Positions 57,501 through 64,000 of a stretch of 64,000 bases of DNA are shown here, piece by piece. Position numbers and translations under genes: made by a program. The stretch is from positions 11,609,501 to 11,673,500 of the forward strand of contig NC_053420.1 of NCBI RefSeq assembly GCF_016859285.1. Reading direction: 5' to 3'. Each line of letters begins with the position of its first letter. Position 1 is the first letter of the stretch. The stretch comes from Xiphias gladius. Lineage: Eukaryota; Chordata; Actinopteri; Istiophoriformes; Xiphiidae. The notes under the pieces were generated by a model. It saw only the letters and a program-made list of their open reading frames with translations, was not told where the DNA came from and did not search any database.

Positions 57501-58351
57501 AAAACCCAATTTAACATTTTTAAGGTCATTTATGGAAGTTTTTCCAAAACTTCACTCAATTTTTGTAGATAATTTTCAACTTATGTTGAACCTGCAGATC
57601 AAATGCATGCATGGTAAAGGGCATATTCACATCCACTTAAGTTAAAGTAGCAATATCAAATTGTAAAATTACTCTGTTACAAGTCCTACATAAAGATATA
57701 AGGTAAGTAAAAGTACATATGAAGTATTACTTAAAATGTACTTTAAGTATGTACTTAAATACAGAAAAACGGCCCCTGTGAGTGTTATAATATTATACAT
57801 TTTATTATAAGGTTATTAATACTGATCCATTACTGCACAAGGAACATTCTGATTTACATGCGTTCAGTCAGGGTGGAGCCTATTTTAAATATTTTATAAA
57901 TTGCTGGGTAGTTTAATCTACAACAATGTTTCATATTTAAAAAGCTCATTATCGGTTTTGTGTGTAAAATCTTAATTTGTAAATTTAACTAGAAACTATA
58001 GCCATCAAATGAATGACTCTGAAATACAGTGGAGCAGAAGTATAAAGTGGCAAGTGAAATATTACTCAAGTAAAGTACAAGTACCTCAACATTGTACTAT
58101 TACAGTACTTAATTTGACGTGTTTAGTTACATCCCGCCTCTGGACATGCACATGAGAACCTGGAGGGATTTCTTCAGCAAAATTGGGCTTTGTGAACCCA
58201 GTGTTCCTTTAATCCTGATCGAGGAAACTGGTTTCATGTTTAAATTATGTTTTATGAATCAGGCTTCTGTCAGAAACCAAAAGATCTGATCACTTGAGTG
58301 CATGAAAACACAATGATTGAGATCATGTAAAAGAGAGTGTGTGTGTGTGTG

Positions 58352-58427
<76 letters not shown>

Positions 58428-58555
58428 GTCTGTACCTTCAGTGTGTTCCTGTTGGGCTCAGGCAGCAGCAGGATGAGCAGGTTCAACATGTGGAGTTTCT
58501 GCTTCAGCTCGGTGATGTCTGAAAGAGGAGGGAGAGGCAAAGGTAAGACAGGCCG

Positions 58556-58621
<66 letters not shown>

Positions 58622-61600
58622 CTTCATTTCCTCTGTGTTTGGCTATGAGTAATGGGATGGCTAAAGATTAATGGAATTGTGACAGGTGTTCATTAACTTT
58701 GTTAGTTTATGTCTCTGTGGTCAAATGTCATTTGTCACTTTGCACTGAGTCTCCTCACAAACTATACATCAGTGAGTCATCAATCAGATTATATGAACAT
58801 TAATCCACTGTGTACTTAAGGTGAAGCTAATGAGAACAGCTGATCATTTACTCTTCTCCGTCACTGTGCACATTTTTGTGGCCTTATATTCTTCTGGGAC
58901 AACTCTTAAAAGGCTTAATGTTGATTTCTCAGCCGTAGCAGAAAGATACGCGTCACACATTGCTGCCATCATAAAGAGACTTAGGTCATTTTCATGTGAA
59001 CCCTGCTGAGCTGTCTGGAAGGGCGGGCAGCAGATTGTTGTGTAGAGGAAATAGGAAATATGCAACGTGCCAGATGTGGAAGCACATACACGATACAGTC
59101 GGTCACTTCAGCAACACCCCCATCTACATACTGATATACTGTATGATCTATCACACGTCTGGTCATTATGTCGCTATAGGGCAGCAGTGAGTCATTTGTG
59201 GAGAGTGACTTAACACTGTCCTGAAACTGAACGATCATTAATCCAAACTGACTTTTGTCCTGTCTCTCTGGATAACAGCCTCAAATGACTCAAATATAAT
59301 GGGTGTGTAAATGTGATGCAACACCTTTGATACATTTTGTTCGGCGCTTGCAAAGTATGAATCTAAAAAGAGTTCAAAAAGAATCCAGCAGTAAATATAC
59401 ATTTGGGAACGGGAGCTCCAGCTGCAGCTGCTGGTGTTCACCACATCCTAAACAGCTAAAAAGCTGAGAGTGAAACCAACACGAATCTCCCAGAAGGTGC
59501 CCACTGACCTCTGACGGCGCTGAAGGTGTTGAGGTACTCGGCGGTGAGCAGAGGAGCGGGAAGTTCCCGGATGAACTTCTTCAGTAGTGCGGCAGCGTCG
59601 TTTGGACTCACTTCATCCCAGCTGACCTGCCCTGAGTAAAAGTTGGTCTCCAAGTTCTGCTGCAGCAGCTGCAGACAGAAAACAATGAGACACTTTTTGT
59701 CAGAGCAGCGTGACCACAGCTGACACAAATAAACCATCAGTGTAAAGTTCTGCCTCTATCAGCTAATTGACACTTCTTGTGCCAATTAGCTGATATATAT
59801 TTTACTATTATATTTTAAAGGCTCATCTGGGGATGAGCATTACAAATTAGCTTAGGTTACAAATGTGTGTGGTCTGTTGTCTGTGGCACTGATTCACGCT
59901 ATAAATACATAAATAATGTAGAAATACTTTGGTTCAATATCAAAACTACGAACTTAGGAAAGAAAAAAGAGCCAAAACATGAAGTTTAGTTAATTCTCTC
60001 TGAACGATCAGTGCTTTCACATCCAGCATCCAGTAGCAATGACTTGATTGATCTGGCCTGGTTATTTGTCTTCTCTGTTTTTCTTCCTCAGTGCTAGATG
60101 GCGCCCTCTTCTGGCAGTTTAAATTTAATTGTCTCACCATCTACTGAACATTCGATGCATTAAATACAGTATCATAAAGACATTTCTGAGAACAGCAGCA
60201 GAAAAACACATTATTGACTTTGTTTCATTGGACCTTGTTTTTTCTAAATGTCAACTGTAGTTAAACTCTGTACTTTGGCTGGTATTTCTCTGCTATTCTA
60301 CCACTTCTGACATTTAACAGTGTCAATATTTTGGCTGCTCTTTAGTTAATGAAACATTTTATTCTTAGCCTTGCTTCAAACATCAGACAAGAAAAAAGGG
60401 GCAAATTTAGTGATAAAATAATGTGTTGCAGTGTCAGTGTTGCGTGTGACAGAAACGGGTCTAGATCCAGATTTTGTACCTTGATTCTGGACTGAGACCC
60501 TGGAACCCGCAGGATCCCCTCCGAATCGACTCCTTTCTTCTCCAAAAACGACAACAGCTGCAGAGAGAGAGAGAGAGGAAGGAGAGAGATAGAGAGATCA
60601 GCAGAGAGTCAGGGATGGGTAGATAAGAATCTCTTGCTCACCTCTGCTGGTTATTCTCAGTAACTGCTGCTACATGCAGGGTGTGGTCAAAGCATTTCAC
60701 AGTCAGAGGACACTGAGATCGTGTTATGTGCTCTATCTGAAGATGTAGGTTTGCGAACTCGACAAAAAACTCTCCTCTTGTGCCACAACAGGGGTGAACA
60801 GCAGATGTAATAAGGGGATGTAGTATGTCAGTGTGTACGTACAGTACATGCTGCATATGAAACTAATTGATTCTTACATACAGGTACTGCATTGCTGTAA
60901 CTTCTTCGTATACTTCGTTTATTAATTGCAAGTTAAGAAAAAAGGTCTGTTGAGGTCATATGAGACAGATGTATTTCGGGTTCTCACCGCCTGCAGGAAG
61001 ATAGGAGTCGAGGTGTTGGGCTTCATTTTCTGATCGTTCTCCAGCAGCGCGGCCAGCTGCACCCCGAAGAGCCTGCTCTCTGTAAAAGATCAAAGTGTCA
61101 TTCAGTTGTTCACCCGCCAAAACATCATCAGTAAGCATCGTGTATCTGTGCCTACATCCATATTGCCATGTCATTGCCTGTGCAATCGTGTGTAGGTGAG
61201 CGTGCCCACATATAGTAGTTGCAGTATGTCAAACTATGGCTGCTAACCAAAAACTGCAAGGATTATTTATGAGTCATAAATGTATTATTAAAGAATATGT
61301 CACTGTAGTTTTTATTTATATTATTATATTTATTCATTTTAATTTTCAGTGCTTTTTTGTAGAGAAACAGGTGCTATGTAAATTATTTAGTGAAAAGGCT
61401 GGAGCACATTTAGATTTAAAACATGCTCGGACTGTAAGTCTTCATGAAATGAGTAAACTGATGTTTGACCAGTTAATAATCCAGACCGCAGGGAAACAGC
61501 TTGTGCAGAACCACTGCTGCAGACAACCAGTTACATGCTGGTTTGACTCATTGTTTTTTTTTTTATTTGATTGGCTCACACTCAGAGACAAAGTATAAGA

Positions 61601-61687
61601 ACAGACCAAAAAAAAAAAAAAAAGACTTCACATAATTAAATTCTTATTGTCTAAAAAAAAGACCCTAGCCATCTACGGTAAGACTAT

Positions 61688-61732
<45 letters not shown>

Positions 61733-63036
61733 TCTTTCTTTTGTGTACTTGCCACCGAGTGCCAGCATACCTGGGATTTTCCTCTTGCAGGTTTTGTGCC
61801 TTTTGACCTCGAGCTCCAAGAGGTCGGAAAGCGCCGTCATGTCGATGAGAGCCAACTGACGCACCTTCTTCATGTCAGTGTGGGAGAGATCTTGGATATG
61901 AGTCACTCCCAGGCGGCACTTGGGGCAGATCACCCGCTGAGGAGGTGAGAGAGCAGAGAGAGAAAAGTGAGGAGAGGGCAATTGGAGTTGAGAGGTGGAG
62001 GAAGAGAGACCAGGCGGAGACGAGTGGGGTAGAGGGAAAAAGAGGAAAATGGAGACTGTCAAATCATATACTCATTGCAATGTGCTGTACATACAGTCAG
62101 TTTATGTCTCCATGAAGTGCCTTCAAGTAAATGTGGCGACGGTATAGATGCATGTACAATTAACACGTTAACACTAATTCCTACCTCTTGATGAAGAAAC
62201 TATTTGGCCTGAAAGTGAAAAATAAATCCGCTGGACTCTGTGACACAACAACTCTCCTTTTGTTTTGAGCTAATTCCTTCATTCCTCCACTCTGTCTAAC
62301 CCTGTTCTATAACCAGCAGTGGGGCTGAATAAAACTGGCTTGCAATAACCTGTGTGTGAGCGTGTGTTTATTTTCATGTTAACATGAAATTTCCAACTCC
62401 ACCATAAAATCCAAAATACTTTGGTCCAAGTAGAGACTGTAAATGTACAGTGACTTGCACCCCTAAAGCCCTAAATTACCAAGATTGATTTTTCCTGATC
62501 AGTTGCAACTACTTTTATTTTTACAATTAGTTTTAATACTATCAAAGCTGATCATGATCACAGCCACAAATTGTGGAACTGGGTGTGAACTGGTGGACCC
62601 AAGATGATGATTTGACTGGGGATGGGGAAGCAAGGCAGGCTGTCTGCTGGCAAACTTAAAGTCACACTACTTTTAGCACAAAAACACATCAACATAGAAA
62701 ACCTTTTTCAAATAATTGTAGGTTGGTGACTGGGTTGAAAATGAAATGACTTAAAAAACTACGGGAAAACCGAAAAGACGCTTTGGACACGGCGTGCACT
62801 GCAGAACAAAAGGTGAAGATGAAGATGCAGATAGAAAAAATAAAGTGTTTAAGGAAGTGACCAGGAAGTGAAGAGATGGGTGCTTACAGGCAGGGTGCCG
62901 TCCTCTTTCCTGCGCTGGCTGTTGTTCTGCGGCAGTTTGGCCTGTTTGAGAAAGATGACGGCCTGTTCACAGTAAGCCACGTCCGTGATGAAGAATTCCT
63001 CTTTAGGAGCACAGCGCTGATGCTCTGGTGTCACAG
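54561..63036 (-). CDS. arhgap40: Rho GTPase-activating protein 40, C-terminal 463 aa (5' end outside window)
   Basis: Eleven exons in transcript order: 63036-62888, 61936-61771, 61079-60988, 60557-60480, 59668-59509, 58518-58436, 56910-56704, 56260-56117, 55646-55495, 55399-55344 and 54667-54561. All borders are GT-AG and all phases agree. The segment THIQDLSHTDMKKVRQLALI is typical of the ARHGAP18/28/40 family. The RhoGAP domain starts near SRLFGVQLAALLE and includes EGILRVPGS with the catalytic arginine finger, LLKKFIRELPAPLLTAEY, LLILLLPEPNRN and NLWAVATIMAPNLF. A basic tail follows, ending in WVIKLTPNASRGL. It should speed GTP hydrolysis on Rho-type GTPases in the cytoplasm. The name rests on adjacency to SLC32A1 in the same orientation as in human; ARHGAP18 or 28 is the alternative. 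The first visible exon enters in phase 1, so the N-terminus lies past 63036, probably beyond the window. Confidence 0.9.
54563..54577 (-). promoter_or_regulatory. CTCF-like motif in the ARHGAP40 last exon
   Basis: On the - strand CCAGCAGAGGGCTGT matches 14 of 15 positions of the CTCF core consensus. It overlaps the final codons (A-S-R-G-L) and touches the stop codon, so it is both coding and potentially regulatory. Its reverse orientation faces the forward motif at 22054. Confidence 0.5.
54765..55096. mobile_element. hAT-like MITE in the last ARHGAP40 intron
   Basis: A 332-bp relative of the 1226-1588 element: 'gttgcaactaac...attttcattatcaattaatc' at the left, 'ccaattatcaaaatagttt' and 'gtttcagctgta' at the right. 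Flanks gtatcagc and gtatcaat suggest a decayed 8-bp target duplication (6 of 8). Confidence 0.65.
57636..58137. mobile_element. Relative of the 1172-2080 hAT-like element
   Basis: Shares 'tttaatctacaacaatg...catatttaa', 'aagtacaagtacctcaa' and an end reading 'gttacatcccgcctctgg' with the element in PRELID3B intron 1. The left terminus is not clear. It lies in an ARHGAP40 intron. Confidence 0.55.
58337..58424 (+). repeat. (GT)n array, ~88 bp, just after an ARHGAP40 exon
   Basis: In the transcript this is a (CA)n tract starting 11 nt past the exon 58518-58436 donor. It has one GCG interruption at 58357. Confidence 0.97.
58557..58618 (+). repeat. (CA)n array, ~62 bp, just before an ARHGAP40 exon
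   Basis: In the transcript this is a (UG)n tract about 38 nt upstream of the acceptor of exon 58518-58436. It is perfectly complementary to the tract on the other side of the exon. Confidence 0.97.
60100..60114 (-). promoter_or_regulatory. CTCF-like motif in an ARHGAP40 intron
   Basis: On the - strand CCAGAAGAGGGCGCC matches 14 of 15 core positions. Motif match only. Confidence 0.4.
61692..61729 (+). repeat. (GT)n microsatellite near an ARHGAP40 donor
   Basis: About 19 GT units, 42 nt past the donor of exon 61936-61771; (CA)n in the transcript. Confidence 0.95.
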
Positions 63037-64000
63037 CTGAGCAGGAAACACACCCATAGATACACACACATACACCAGTCTATTAGTTCATTTAAGGAAA
63101 GTCCACTGTAGCGATGTCTCTAAACAACAAAATTTGAAAGGACGCCACTTAAGGGAGCAGGAGGAAGAAAACAACAAATATAAGCCCCACAAACATGAGG
63201 AAATGTACGTGTACCCGCATACTCCCTTTATCTTTCATCTAACTCTTATTTCCTATAACAGAGGCACAAAGAATATTTGGCAGAAGAGTCTGTTGGGGCA
63301 CTTTTAAATGTTTAGCAGTCAGAACTCATAATTGTTCACATAAACAAAATAGCAATACTACAGTTGTCACTATTGTGGCAAAATTGATCCATAATATCAC
63401 TTTTGATTTTAGTAATGTTATTTCAGAACATTATCTAAGATCTTCATATGGTTCAGGTCTTCAGATATGAACCTGCTGTATGTTTTCACTCTTAAAACAT
63501 TAAAAACGCAATCACAAAAGCAGGCATGAAGCACTTTTTCTGAGGACTGTTTTCCCTGTTTATTTTCTTTTTTTCATTACAAAACCTTGACAGTAATCAA
63601 CATACGGAGATTAGGCACGTGAACTCAGAACCGCGTGGACAGGTACTTTCTCCAGTGGCTGCGTGTAAAGACGGAGAGTTACTTGGGGATTAATTTGAAC
63701 CAATTAGAAGATAGATCCAGACAGACAATCCCTCATCAGGTCCTCACAAATCTGCTGCTCACCTGACTTTTTCGGGTATGTTTTTTTTTTTTAAAGACAA
63801 GGCAGTTCATTTGTAGTTAAACCTATGAGTAATTTGTAAGAAGTTATTTTTTTCAAATCTAGCAGGGCCGGTTATAGGCTGAAGTTTTGTTTTAACTCAA
63901 TCTGATTATCAAAATAACTGCAGCTATTGCTTTTTGCCATATACCTGCTTTTGAATGGCTATGAGCACACTTTCACCTCTTACTTATTCCCTTTAGTTAC
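63037..64000 (-). other. ARHGAP40 intron, no further exon recognised
   Basis: AT-rich sequence upstream of the first visible ARHGAP40 exon. A donor-like 'gtcag|gtgagc' on the - strand near 63760 lacks a convincing open exon before it. The missing N-terminal exons are expected further along. Confidence 0.5.

Noticed and set aside
57640-57760. Additional ARHGAP40 exon
   Set aside because: The sequence belongs to a dispersed repeat, and flanking exons already join in phase.

Overview
This is vertebrate nuclear DNA, almost certainly from a teleost fish. Genes are split by GT-AG introns, (GT)n, (GA)n and (ATCT)n microsatellites are dense, and several dispersed repeats have the look of common fish repeats: hAT-like MITEs with 8-bp target duplications, retroposon tails with a ggatc motif followed by aataaagt or an (ATCT)n run, and an L2-like repeat. 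The species cannot be named. There is no operon, CRISPR array, phage or plasmid signal.

Layout. (1) 0.47-5.9 kb, + strand: PRELID3B (SLMO2), 6 exons, followed by a roughly 1.06-kb near-identical tandem copy of its last exon and 3' region. (2) 9.9-13.6 kb, + strand: a 5-exon gene for a 216-aa divergent homeodomain-like protein that I cannot name. (3) 15.8-21.6 kb, + strand: AURKA, with a G2/M-type promoter, an intact kinase domain and a disrupted reading frame in the N-terminal exon. (4) 25.1-27.9 kb, - strand: SLC32A1 (VIAAT/VGAT), 2 exons, 526 aa. (5) 28-54.5 kb: a gene-poor stretch of about 26.5 kb. Near SLC32A1 it is CpG- and G/C-homopolymer-rich. Further on it holds microsatellites, a 420-bp polypyrimidine tract, repeat copies, a few exon-like islands and candidate conserved noncoding blocks. 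(6) 54.6-63.0 kb, - strand: the last 11 exons of ARHGAP40, a RhoGAP gene of the ARHGAP18/28/40 family, whose 5' exons lie beyond the window.

PRELID3B, AURKA, SLC32A1 and ARHGAP40 all lie on human chromosome 20, so this is a rearranged piece of that synteny. The products do not form one pathway: mitochondrial lipid transfer, a putative transcription factor, a mitotic kinase, a vesicular GABA/glycine transporter and a Rho GTPase-activating protein.

Points most worth a second look: the duplicated PRELID3B terminal exon with a 2-nt frameshift that gives an alternative C-terminus; an ARHGAP40 exon bracketed by long complementary (TG)n/(CA)n tracts that could loop it out or circularise it; a convergent pair of CTCF-like motifs (22.05 kb forward, 54.56 kb reverse) that brackets SLC32A1 and its gene desert; the frame-broken AURKA exon 3 beside a 58-bp duplication that copies its splice donor; and the unnamed homeodomain-like gene.
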